Origin: Stramonita haemastoma
Taxonomy: Eukaryota > Mollusca > Gastropoda > Neogastropoda > Muricidae
Direction: 5' to 3'
Assembly (NCBI GenBank): GCA_030674155.1
Contig: CM060319.1
Span: 1,313,110 to 1,323,109 of the forward strand
DNA: 10,000 bases
Within the stretch, counting starts at the first letter, position 1; each line of letters begins with the position of its first letter. The notes under the pieces were generated by a model. The model ran no database searches and had not been told where the DNA came from. It saw only the letters and a list, made by a program, of their open reading frames with translations. A program made the translations under genes and the position numbers. Positions 1 to 7,172 of the stretch are shown here, piece by piece.

Positions 1-186
1 CGACTTCAAGTACAAGATCGATCACTACCGCCTGGCCGTCACTCCGGAAGGCGGCATCTTCTTCGTGGGCGGCATCTTCTTCGACCACTACCATTTCGAG
101 GACCACGGGGCCGCCATGAGCACTGTGCTGAGATATGACCAGAGAGAAGGCTTGTGGAAGACGTGTGCCTCTATGAACAGTCCTAG
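1..186 (+). CDS. Kelch-repeat protein, exon A (5' end beyond window)
   Basis: Codons start at position 2 and the frame is open to the donor at 187 (AG|GTATGG). The piece encodes residues 1-61 and two bases of the codon for Arg62. It contains a blade core, Phe-Phe-Val-Gly-Gly at 20-24, then an acidic/histidine-rich loop (Asp-His-Tyr-His-Phe-Glu-Asp-His) and the Val-Leu-Arg-Tyr-Asp ... Leu-Trp-Lys strand with Tyr45 and Trp52. It ends in Met-Asn-Ser-Pro-Arg, a typical blade-to-blade linker. The donor was chosen because it is phase 2 and joins to the single G that opens the next exon, rebuilding Arg62 and the linker that kelch proteins normally show. Translation also stays open past the donor to the stop at 368-370, but that extension (Tyr-Gly-Val-Met-Cys onward) loses the kelch pattern and is read as intron. 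The frame is open to the window edge, so the exon start is not seen. Confidence 0.85.
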
Positions 187-313
187 GTATGGTGTGATGT
201 GTGCTGGAGGGTCAGTTTGTATCTGTGTTGTATGGGGTGTGTTGTCTGATCAGTTTGTGTCTTTGTTGTATGGTGTGTGTTGGCTGGTCAGTTTGTATCT
301 TTGTGGTTTGTTC
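187..313 (+). repeat. 38-bp tandem repeat starting at the intron 1 donor
   Basis: The segment CAGTTTGTRTCT recurs at 213, 251 and 289, so the period is exactly 38 bp with about three units. The second half of each unit begins GTATGG, at 229 and 268, matching the first bases of the intron itself (GTATGGTGTG at 187). The repeat therefore seems to have grown from the sequence at the splice donor. Units differ by a few substitutions, so the array is not brand new. Confidence 0.7.
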
Positions 314-329
314 TTGTTTTGGGACATGA

Positions 330-605
330 TAGCTCACTCGCTTCCCCAAGCTGAGGTTAAGGAGCATTGAGCGTGGTTACCAAGTAGATGGGTTACCGTT
401 TAAGCGCCTTGGCTTAAACACAGTCCCCCAGTTCACCCAGCTTTACGTGGGTACCTGCCCTCTTTCGGGTCAGGGAAGGTAAAGCATCGAGGGAGAGATG
501 TACGTCGCCCTCAATATACTGGCCCCTAGAGAAGCTGAGGTCTCTGACATCTCTCTTCCCAACGACTTCATAGGTTATGGGACACCTTTACTTTACCATT
601 GTTTT
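330..605. mobile_element. SINE-like dispersed repeat segment in intron 1
   Basis: This stretch has a base composition unlike the surrounding T/G-rich intron. It carries phrases such as AGTTCACCCAGCTTTACGTG, GGGTACCTG and GGGTCAGGGAAGGTAAAG, followed near 575-600 by GGTTATGGGACACCTTTACTT. From memory, similar phrases recur in SINE-like repeats of molluscan genomes; I could not search for this. No clear pol III A and B boxes are visible in the first part, so the head may be missing or diverged. The boundaries are approximate and there is no obvious target-site duplication. The alternative is a chance low-copy intronic segment. Confidence 0.4.
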
Positions 606-1042
606 TGTCCCTGTTGTTGTTTTCTTTGTTCTTGCTGTTACTTTTGTGCTCCTCTTCTAATTGATTTTGTTGTACGGATAATTATTTTCTGTCGTCACTT
701 TTCCCACTGCTGCTACCATTGGCACCAATACTCACTTTCAGGCTTTTGTATTTGTCGCACACTGTGATTGACAGGCAGGTGTCAGTGACAGGCAGCCAAA
801 GGTTCAACATCCAGAGGAGGCCCTGCTTTGCTGCTGGAGGGTCACTTCAGTGATATTCAGTGCTTCGTGTTGTGTTGCTGTTGTGCGTTTCCTAGCTTAA
901 CACTCTGAGGGTCTGTCACCCAGAATGTGCATTGTTACTCAGTATTCCCACTTGGGAATCACTGTGAGATTGTAATTACACACTACATGAGATATGAAAA
1001 TTTGCGTGAATGACTCTTTTCGAAATGCCTTGTCACATAAAG

Positions 1043-1043
<1 letters not shown>
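606..1043. other. Intron 1 interior, no gene seen
   Basis: T-rich intronic DNA with a TTG/CTT-rich part around 600-680. Reading frames here are short and low-complexity (Cys/Phe/Leu-rich) and have no recognisable domain. No splice-compatible kelch sequence was found. Confidence 0.6.
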
Positions 1044-1111
<68 letters not shown>

Positions 1112-1530
1112 CGTGCGTGTGTATGTGTGTATGTATATAATATGTGTGTGTCTGAGAGAGAGGGAGAGAGAGTGTGTGTGTGTATTTTGGGGGGGGGGGT
1201 GTGCGTACATGTGCGTGAGTGTGCGTGCGTGTCTATGTTTGTGTGCATGCGTGTATGTAGCTTTCTTCAATTTAACGTCTCTTCACTGTATGTGTGTGTG
1301 CATGTGTGTATGTGGTGTGTGTGTGTGCGCGCGCGCACTTGCTCTCCTATCCGACATGCATGCATGCGTGTATGTGTGGTTGCGTGTGTGTGTGAGCTTG
1401 TGCGCGCACACGCGTTTGTGTGCGCGCGTGCGGGTGTCCGTCAGTCAGTCATGCTTTATGGCGCGTGAGTGTGTTTGTATGTGCGTATACGTGCATGCAC
1501 TCATGCGAGTGTGTGTGAAACATAGCCTCT
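1044..1530. repeat. (GT)n microsatellite and extended alternating purine-pyrimidine tract
   Basis: A nearly pure (TG)n run of about 64 bp from 1044 to 1107 grades into GTGC, GTAT and GA-rich interruptions (GAGAGA at 1154-1172) and a run of 11 G at 1189-1199. Further GT/GC alternation follows to about 1530, including GCGCGCGCGC near 1327-1336. Long open frames across it on both strands are artefacts of dinucleotide repetition (poly Cys-Val, poly His-Thr). Alternating purine-pyrimidine DNA of this type can adopt Z-form; that is a general property, not shown here. Confidence 0.95.
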
Positions 1531-1589
1531 GCACTGCTCACGCTTCTTTTACCATACACTTGTCATTGCTGTCTAAGAAATCGTTGTAT

Positions 1590-1695
1590 CTCTCCACTTT
1601 CCTCCTTATCCCCTCCCCTGCCCTCCCTCCCCTCAACCCCCCTCCCCATATCTACCACTTCCACTCCCCACACTCCCCACACTCCCCCCCCCCAG
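1590..1695 (+). promoter_or_regulatory. Polypyrimidine tract and 3' splice site of intron 1
   Basis: About 100 bases are almost wholly C and T, with short tandem CACTCCC units near 1671-1690, ending in a C-run and CAG with the cut after 1695. This is an unusually long and C-heavy acceptor tract. The exon that follows opens with a single base completing Arg62, which fixes the acceptor. Confidence 0.8.
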
Positions 1696-1873
1696 GTGTG
1701 CCCACGCGGTGTGCAGCAAGGAAGCCAAAGTGCTGGTGTTCGGAGGCTACAACACCTACCCTGGCTTCCCTCCCCTGGAGAGCTGTGAGATGTACGATAC
1801 AGACCTGGATGAATGGACCGTGCTGGACACTATGCCTGTGGGCATCGCCTTCCATGCTGCCACTGTCCTTAAG
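1696..1873 (+). CDS. Kelch-repeat protein, exon B
   Basis: 178 bases: one base completing Arg62, then 59 codons (residues 63-121). Cys-Ala-His-Ala-Val ... Val-Leu-Val-Phe-Gly-Gly-Tyr-Asn is a canonical second blade with Gly78-Gly79. It is followed by Cys-Glu-Met-Tyr-Asp (Tyr95), Glu-Trp (Trp102) and the linker Asp-Thr-Met-Pro-Val-Gly. It then opens the next blade (Ile-Ala-Phe-His-Ala-Ala-Thr-Val-Leu-Lys). The exon ends after AAG at 1873 with GTGGGT, phase 0. The donor is fixed because the next exon begins Asp-Thr-Ala-Tyr-Leu-Phe-Gly-Gly, completing that blade. The last 54 bases (from 1820) are copied several times downstream, so this is the first and only in-frame copy of the exon end. Reading past the donor meets a stop at 1958-1960. 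Confidence 0.88.
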
Positions 1874-2343
1874 GTGGGTATTTCCTTAATGTGCTGGACA
1901 CTATGCCTGTGGGCATCGCCTTCCATGCTGCCACTGTCCTTAAGGTGGGTATTTCCTTAATGTGCTGGACACTATGCCTGTGGGCATAGCCTTCCATGCT
2001 GCCACTGTCCTTAAGGTGGGTTTATCCTTAATGTGCTGGACACTATGCCTGTGGGCATCGCCTTCCATGCTGCCACTGTCCTTAAGGTAGGTCTGTCCTT
2101 AAGGTAGGTCTGTCCTTAAGGTGGGTCTTTCCTTAATGTGGTTTGTCATTAATGTGGTCTGTCCTTAATGTGCTGGACACTATGTCTATGGGCATAGCCT
2201 TCCATGCTGCCACTGTCCTTAAGGTGGGTCTGTCCTTAAGGTAGGGATGTCCTTAAGGTAGGGATGTCCTTAAGGTAGGGATGTCCTTAAGGTAGGGATG
2301 TCCTTAAGGTGGGTCTGTCCTTAAGGTGGGTCTGTCCTTGTGC
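1820..2343 (+). repeat. Tandem array of the exon 2/intron 2 boundary (71-bp and 17-bp units)
   Basis: The last 54 bases of the exon plus the first 17 of the intron form a 71-bp unit starting at 1820, 1891, 1962 and 2033, with a fifth, more diverged copy at 2170. Between copies four and five and after copy five there is a shorter 17-bp unit, TGTCCTTAAGGTAGGGA and variants. This unit is itself the exon-intron junction (TGTCCTTAAG exon, GTGGGTA intron). AAG|GTRGG donor-like sites fall at GT positions 1874, 1945, 2016, 2087, 2104, 2121, 2224, 2241, 2258, 2275, 2292, 2309 and 2326. Only the first gives an in-frame join to the next exon without an intervening stop or frameshift. Confidence 0.92.
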
Positions 2344-2990
2344 CTGGCTCATTGTGTCAGGGAAAAGAGAGCAGCCTTCTCCCCGAGTGGCCATCATGTC
2401 TGGCTGGTGGATTGATCCACAGTGGGGAGTTGTGTTGATGATCTTCCAAACTTGATGCATGCAGACCCGCCAGAGTGTTTCAAGATACAATCTTAACTGT
2501 CCTTTTTCTTCTCCTGCTGCTGCGTTCCCTGGCTAGCCACATTGGGCAGAATGCATAGTGCCTGTTTTTTTCTTGCGTTTGTCACTCTGCAGGAGGTCTG
2601 CCTGCTGGCCTCAGCTGACACATCCCATCTTCAGGGCAGCTTATCATCAGAAAGTTCATAAGATACATCAAAATCTCAAAATTGCCAACTTGACCCCCAC
2701 CTGCCTTTAATGGCTCCTAGCAGAAAAGTGGGTCAGGTGCAAAGCGACTCGTTTCGTGGTGGAGCGTCAGATATATGAAAAGAAAATTAGTATCTAGTCG
2801 TTACCTGTCTCACGGCCTGGTGCACAGGTGGTGGTGTAGCCTTGATTCTGAATCAGGTGGGTGTCAGGGGAACCTGGCTGAAGATCAGGCACTGTGCAGA
2901 GACAGCTTGTGTGGACTGTGGTGAGACAGCTTCTTCCTGTTTTTATCATTGTTTTGGTGAACGTTATTAGTGATAATAATCTGCTTTTGT
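2344..2990. other. Intron 2 interior, no gene seen
   Basis: Unique-looking intronic sequence of mixed composition. No kelch-like frame, RNA gene or clear mobile element was recognised. The part around 2815-2880 (GGTGGTGTAGCCTTGATTC and onward) is faintly reminiscent of a tRNA-derived repeat but lacks a convincing B box. Confidence 0.5.
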
Positions 2991-3097
2991 TGTGGTGGTT
3001 GTTTGTTATAATTTTCTTGTTATTCTTATGATTTTTGTTGTTGTTTTGGTCATGATAATAATGAAACAGCTCAGGTCTGTCTTGAAACAGCTAGACC

Positions 3098-3212
<115 letters not shown>

Positions 3213-3267
3213 ATACAGTAACGTGATAGCCTAGCGCTTTAACTTTCTTTACTCAATGTCTTTCTTG

Positions 3268-3485
3268 ACAATAATTAATTAATTAATTAATGTGCAGGGT
3301 GTGCTTATGGGGATCTCTCGTTCGACAAATGTGTTTCCATTCATTCATTCATTCATTCATTCATTCATTCATTCATTCATTCATTCATTCATTCATTCAT
3401 TCATTCATACAACCAGTCAGTCAGTCAGTCAGTCAGTCGTTTGTTCGTTTGTGTGCTTGTTTAGCTAGCCAGCCAGCCAGCCAAT
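3268..3485. repeat. Cluster of tetranucleotide microsatellites (ATTA, CATT, CAGT, CAGC)
   Basis: Four adjacent short arrays: (ATTA)n at about 3270-3290, (CATT)n of about 17-18 units at 3338-3407, (CAGT)n at 3414-3439, and (CAGC)n at 3464-3483. The CATT to CAGT to CAGC order suggests stepwise substitution and re-expansion. The Ser/His/Phe/Ile-rich open frame across it is a repeat artefact. Confidence 0.95.
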
Positions 3486-4161
3486 TAGTCTGTCAGGCGG
3501 TATGTCAGTCAGTACTTCAATCATTTGTTTCTTTGTTTGGTTCGTTAAAAACTGTGTAGAAAACTTTTTTCTCCGTTCATATTTCTACAGAGAATAGCGT
3601 GTTGGATTTGTATGGGTTTTGGGGTATTATGTAGAGAGTTGTTGTACAGTCCCTTCTTTTCTTGAAGAAAGCACTAGAAAGTAACTTTTCTACAGACTTA
3701 GTTGTGTGTGGGGTCCTTAAGGGGTCGTGGTCGTGAACTGATCAGTCTCCACAGTGCCTCCTCCAGGTCTAGATATTTATGCAATCAGCATAAAAATTTG
3801 TCACACTCGATCTCAAAACTGTATGGCAAACGACCCCAAATTTGACAATATCCGTTTTTTGGAGAGCATGCGAATCAGGTGAAACTTAACAGATTTTCCT
3901 GGTAGAGTTCAGGAGTATCTTCTTATGTCTGCTGTCTCAAATGAGCTTTTAAATGATAAATCTTTTTTATACTATATTATTTTGGGTCATGTTAACATCT
4001 GTGTTAATATGAAGAAAACTTGCTGAGTGTTTTAAAACTAATTTCTGGTTATTAATTTTATGGGCCAGGTTAGCGCTGCTGAACGTCTCGTACCAGTTAG
4101 TGATAAGAGAACCACTTAACGACACTTCAGTTGTGTAAAGCTAGTAACACTGGCTAATTCT
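3486..4161. other. Intron 2 distal part, no gene seen
   Basis: AT-rich intronic DNA. No coding frame with a recognisable domain, no repeat array and no RNA gene were found. Confidence 0.55.
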
Positions 4162-4263
4162 TTGAACTGTCTGTTTTCTAGAACACTGCCTGTCTGTTCG
4201 GAGGCATTAATGTTGAACTGTCTGTTTTCTAGGACACTGCCTATCTGTTCGGAGGCATTGATG
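4162..4263 (+). repeat. 51-bp tandem duplication of the intron 2 acceptor and exon start
   Basis: Two copies 51 bp apart (about 4162-4212 and 4213-4263) share TTGAACTGTCTGTTTTCTAG followed by the start of the exon (ACACTGCC ... GTTCGGAGGCATT). They differ at only a few positions. The second copy is the working acceptor. In the first copy the acceptor AG is at 4180-4181. Splicing there would add 51 bases whose 17th codon, at 4230-4232, is TAG, so it would truncate the protein. Confidence 0.93.
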
Positions 4264-4412
4264 ACGAGGGCTGCTACCTGGACACGGCCATCTGTTACCA
4301 CATCCCCCGAGACACCTGGAGCATCATCAGCGCTCAGATGTCCTGCCCCAGGGCGGAGTGCTCTGCCTTCACTTTCAATGACAAGATGTATGTCCTGGGA
4401 GGATGCAATCAG
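4233..4412 (+). CDS. Kelch-repeat protein, exon C
   Basis: Exactly 60 codons (residues 122-181), phase 0 at both ends. Asp-Thr-Ala-Tyr-Leu-Phe-Gly-Gly-Ile (Gly128-Gly129) completes the blade opened by the previous exon. Then come Ala-Ile-Cys-Tyr (Tyr143), Asp-Thr-Trp (Trp150) and the linker Met-Ser-Cys-Pro-Arg. The next blade opens with Ala-Glu-Cys-Ser-Ala-Phe ... Met-Tyr-Val-Leu-Gly-Gly-Cys-Asn-Gln (Gly177-Gly178). The acceptor is TTTTCTAG ending at 4232 and the donor is CAG|GTACAC at 4413. Joining to the last exon gives Cys-Asn-Gln-Val-Gly-Asn-Thr-Val, an uninterrupted kelch loop. Codon use is G/C-rich at third positions, unlike the AT-rich intron around it. Confidence 0.9.
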
Positions 4413-4426
4413 GTACACTGCCCTTT

Positions 4427-4510
4427 GGGTGAGATGTTTCCTTTGAATCAAACGTTGTCAAAGAAAAAAGTTTGATTGCTCACGTTCTGTGTATCGGCCA
4501 GTGAGATATT
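4427..4510. repeat. Direct repeat copy 1 near the intron 3 donor
   Basis: A segment just inside the donor matches 5886-5961, close to the intron's other end. The core AACGTTGTCAAAGAAAAAAG (4451-4470), extended by TTTGATT, is identical in both, and flanking GTGAG..TTTCCTTT and TTCTGTGT..CAGTGAGATA also match. The core lies within an inverted repeat here: AATCAAAC at 4446-4453 and GTTTGATT at 4470-4477, with a 16-base loop. Confidence 0.8.
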
Positions 4511-5300
4511 ATCATACAAATGCACCACAGCATTGCCAAATTCACACGCACAAACAAACTTACACACTAACACCAGCGCTCGTACATACCCCCCCCCTAC
4601 CCTCCAACCAAACCATGAATAAGCTAAAGGCGCATTTCGAAAACATATGACGCGACGCCCGTTTCGGCCCCCTGCCACCCGCACTTTTGCACAGTTACAG
4701 AGCCCACGGCACCAAGACCGTGCTCTACTCTATGCATAAACTTTACAACCATTTCCGATGTGTGGTGCTGGACGTGTGACGATACCACAGCCCCCAAGAT
4801 GGTAACCCCGCTTGCACATGGGCAAGTTTGGCGCAAAGAAACATGGTACAGTGTAGGCAATAATGACCCCTACAACACACATAAAATAATAATATCATAC
4901 AATACGATACACCACAGCAAAGTGCAGGGTCTCCGCCACACGCACAAACACAAAACACGCATGCATAAACACCAGCGAATGCGCGCACGCGCGCACACGT
5001 ACACCCCCCCCCCCCCCCCCCCCCATGCATAAGCTAAAGGCCTATTTCCAAAAGATGTGACGAAAACGAAGGATTCGGACCCCTGCCACACGTGCTTTTG
5101 CACAGTTACAGAGCCCACGGCACCAACACCGTACTCTACTCTATGCATACAATCTTTACAACCACTTTTTGATGTGTGTGGCGCTGTACTTATGGCGACA
5201 CCACAGCCCTGAAGATGGCAACCCCACTTGTACATAGCCAATTTTGGCGCAAAGAAACAGTAAAGTGTACACATAAATCATCCCCAGAAGACACATCAAA
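4511..5300. repeat. Two tandem copies of a roughly 390-415 bp unit in intron 3
   Basis: Copy 1 (about 4511-4900) and copy 2 (about 4901-5300) share, in order: CACCACAGCA (4523 and 4910), CA-rich microsatellite and C-run, ATAAGCTAAAGGC, CACAGTTACAGAGCCCACGG (4690 and 5101), CTCTACTCTATGCATA, AAGATGG.AACCCC and TTTGGCGCAAAGAAACA. Offsets grow from 387 to 411 to 416 because the microsatellite parts differ in length. Copy 2 holds a pure run of 21 C at 5004-5024. The unit may be a non-autonomous mobile element, but no protein-coding capacity or clear ends are visible. Confidence 0.85.
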
Positions 5301-5440
5301 AAATAATGATTATAGATATATTAATTTGCTTAAAAACAAATCGTGGAGACTGAGAGAAAATGTGTTAATCTTATCGTTATGGAGTTACAAGATCAGAGTA
5401 CCGTGACACACAGTCGATAAAGAGAATGAGTAAACCAGCC
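5301..5440. other. AT-rich intron 3 spacer, nothing recognised
   Basis: Short AT-rich segment between the tandem unit and the SINE-like region. No feature could be supported. Confidence 0.5.
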
Positions 5441-5620
5441 AGCCACCATGACACAGTGGTTAATGCCTGGAGTTTCGGGCTGGAAGGTCGCAGGTTCATG
5501 ATCCCATAGTCAGAGACTTTTCTGACTCCAGCCGGCTCCTATCCAGAGTGAGAGTGTGATGGGCTATTTGGAAGACTTGGGGCCTGCCTCACAGTCCAGC
5601 TTCATCCACTTACAAATTAA
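5441..5620 (+). mobile_element. tRNA-derived SINE-like element, plus strand
   Basis: The head reads ACACAGTGGTTAATGCCTGG (5451-5470), resembling a tRNA A box. About 40 bases later comes GGTTCATGATCCC (5493-5505), resembling the B box consensus GGTTCRANNCC with one or two mismatches. This spacing suits an internal pol III promoter. It is not a functional tRNA: no acceptor stem or clean cloverleaf can be drawn. The body continues to about 5620 without an obvious tail. The most likely identity is a decayed tRNA-derived SINE. Confidence 0.6.
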
Positions 5621-5639
5621 TGTCATTTACATAGGATCA

Positions 5640-5875
5640 CTTAGATTACCTCACCAACTCTGCATATGTCTTGGGCCTGGTTGACGCCGAGATATTGGAA
5701 GTGTAGAGTACAGCCCTGTCCAGTAGACTCGAAGCACACACACTTGTACTTCCACAACAGTATCATTGCATAATCCCCATCCATGAGGCAATGACGCTGA
5801 ACGTGCGCTACTAAATTGACCTTAGGTAGGGGAGAGCAATTTAGTGCTCTGACCACTGAGCTATCCCTTCAAAAA
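5640..5875 (-). mobile_element. tRNA-derived SINE-like element, minus strand
   Basis: Read on the minus strand from about 5872, the sequence begins GGGATAGCTCAGTGGTCAGA, an excellent match to the 5' end and A box of many tRNAs. The B box region further in (around 5800-5815) is degenerate, with only GTTCAGCG visible. The body runs leftwards towards 5640. This is again a SINE head and not a working tRNA, because the anticodon and T arms are not recognisable. Confidence 0.6.
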
Positions 5876-5885
5876 TAATAAATCT

Positions 5886-5961
5886 TGGTGAGGTATTTCC
5901 TTTAAAATAAAACGTTGTCAAAGAAAAAAGTTTGATTTGTAATATTCTGTGTCAGTGAGAT
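5886..5961. repeat. Direct repeat copy 2 near the intron 3 acceptor
   Basis: Partner of the repeat at 4427-4510, offset about 1460 bp. The identical core is at 5911-5937. The inverted repeat seen in copy 1 is slightly broken here (AAATAAAAC against GTTTGATTT). Confidence 0.8.
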
Positions 5962-6016
5962 AAGAGAGAAATCCCTTTCAAAAGATAAATCCTCCATTGT
6001 TTTTACTATGGTGCAG

Positions 6017-6379
6017 GTGGGCAACACGGTGTCTGTGGAGGTGTACGACCCGGAGAGCAACAAGTGGCACCACGGCGAGGACTTTCCCGACGAGCGTAAG
6101 TTCACTTCCATCGCCCAGATGGGCAGCAGCCTCTACGTCTGTGGGGGCGTCAGGCAGACTCTGCGGCGCTCCGGCAGCGGCCTGGGGCGAAGGCGAGCCC
6201 CCAGCATCGAGTCCAAAGACCTGTACCGCTACGATCTGCTGAGTCACACCTGGAGCCACGTCACGCGAATGGTGGCCCTGGGCTGCAACGTCACGTGTGC
6301 AGCCGCCATGTTGAATGTAAAACAGCTGCAGGAAATGACGTCAGGCACTCCTGGCGGAAGTGGGCCAGAGAGATCATGA
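6017..6379 (+). CDS. Kelch-repeat protein, terminal exon D
   Basis: The acceptor is GGTGCAG ending at 6016, phase 0. It encodes residues 182-301 and stops at TGA 6377-6379. Val-Glu-Val-Tyr-Asp-Pro-Glu-Ser-Asn-Lys-Trp (Tyr191, Trp198) finishes one blade. Ser-Leu-Tyr-Val-Cys-Gly-Gly (224-225) with Leu-Tyr-Arg-Tyr-Asp (Tyr253) and Thr-Trp-Ser (Trp260) forms the last. That blade has an enlarged basic loop (Arg-Arg-Ser-Gly-Ser-Gly-Leu-Gly-Arg-Arg-Arg) between the Gly pair and Tyr, 28 residues against 13-21 in the others. Cys-Asn-Val ... Ala-Ala-Ala-Met-Leu-Asn-Val-Lys then matches the closing strand expected at the end of a kelch domain. The last 18 residues are Gly/Ser/Pro-rich and look unstructured. 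A methionine codon at 6008 lies in the intron and is not needed as a start. Confidence 0.9.
   Translation: MGNTVSVEVYDPESNKWHHGEDFPDERKFTSIAQMGSSLYVCGGVRQTLRRSGSGLGRRRAPSIESKDLYRYDLLSHTWSHVTRMVALGCNVTCAAAMLNVKQLQEMTSGTPGGSGPERS
6317..6322 (+). promoter_or_regulatory. Candidate internal 5' splice site in exon D
   Basis: AAT|GTAAAA is a moderate donor in phase 0 after Asn281. Joined to an acceptor at 9346 it would give Met-Leu-Asn-Val-Asn-Glu-Thr-Glu-Val, keeping the Leu-Asn-Val closing strand. The -1 T and +5 A depart from consensus, so usage is uncertain. Confidence 0.25.
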
Positions 6380-6727
6380 GATAGACAAGGACAGGAGTTG
6401 TGTTGTTTTCTGTGATGTGATCACTGTGTTGTGTTAAACTTTGTGTAGAGTCTTTCAGTCTTTTGTCGTCAGAGTACATCGAATCCTACTGATACACTGT
6501 GCTTGTAGGGCCTATTGGTGGCAAAAACTAATAATTTATTACAATAAGATAATAATTTCAGTTGTATGCACACATTATATGTTTGTTTGTTCTTGTGCTA
6601 GATGCTACACGAACATATGAATACAAAAAGGAATGTTTTCTTTTCTTTGTTTCTTCAAGTGCTGAATATCTGTTTCAAATTTGAACAACATTCTATTTGC
6701 TGTTACATGCCTTTTAGTGTTTCCTGT

Positions 6728-7005
6728 CTTTGTCTGTCTATCTGTCTGTCTGTCTGTCCATGTGTCTGTTACCCTGCCTGTATCTTTCCATCTCTTTCTT
6801 GTCTGTCTGCCTGACTGTCTCTCCCTTTCTCCTCTCTAGTCTGTCTACACGTCTGTCTGCCTGCCTCTCTCTCTCTCTCTCCCTCTCTCTCCGTCTCTAC
6901 CCCCCTCTCTTTCCCTCTCCCTCCTTCCCTCTCCCTCTCTCTCCGTCTTTTCCCCCCCTCTCCCTCTCTCTCCTTCTCTCTCCCCCCTCTCTCCCCCCTC
7001 CCTAT
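6728..7005. repeat. CTGT / CT polypyrimidine microsatellite
   Basis: A (CTGT)n/(CTAT) segment at about 6731-6760 passes into CTGC and then long CT- and CCT-rich runs to about 7005, with nearly all pyrimidine on the plus strand. The Ser/Leu/Pro-rich and Arg/Glu-rich frames here are low-complexity artefacts. Confidence 0.93.
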
Positions 7006-7166
7006 GATACCATGATTATGCATTGCCTGCGTGTAGGCCGATGTGTCTTGCATATTGGTGAGCCTGTTTGCTGGCATTGGTGTAGGTATGCCGCATGTCC
7101 CCAAACGTGGTGATAATCACACCAGCCGTAATTCTTTTCAGAGACGTGCAACCTTGTAACAGATAA

Positions 7167-7172
7167 AATAAA
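7167..7172 (+). promoter_or_regulatory. Candidate polyadenylation signal AATAAA
   Basis: Canonical hexamer about 790 bases after the stop codon, with GT/T-rich sequence downstream at 7192-7208. It is the first perfect AATAAA I see after the stop. Confidence 0.45.

Noticed and set aside
187..370. Extension of exon A to the stop at 368-370 as a real C-terminus
   Set aside because: The kelch pattern ends exactly at the phase-2 donor at 187, and the downstream exon restores Arg62 and the next blade. The extension is low-complexity Val/Cys/Leu sequence from a tandem repeat.
983..1889. Several His/Thr-rich and Cys/Val-rich frames over the GT repeat
   Set aside because: They are translations of a dinucleotide repeat in an intron, present on both strands.
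1874..1960. Extension of exon B through its duplicated end
   Set aside because: The copy is read in a shifted frame (Cys-Trp-Thr-Leu-Cys-Leu-Trp) and stops at 1958-1960; the splice at 1873 gives a perfect kelch blade.
3290..3559. Ser/His/Ile/Phe and Gln/Ser-rich frame
   Set aside because: It is produced by the CATT and CAGT tetranucleotide arrays, whose period of four cycles through all frames.
5451..5505. Functional tRNA gene
   Set aside because: The A- and B-box-like words are present, but no acceptor stem, anticodon arm or T arm can be paired, so it is treated as a SINE head.
5641..6259. Minus-strand frames of 69-93 codons around intron 3 and exon D
   Set aside because: They are antisense shadows of exon D and of the duplicated intron sequence; two of them share a phrase only because they both cross the direct repeat.
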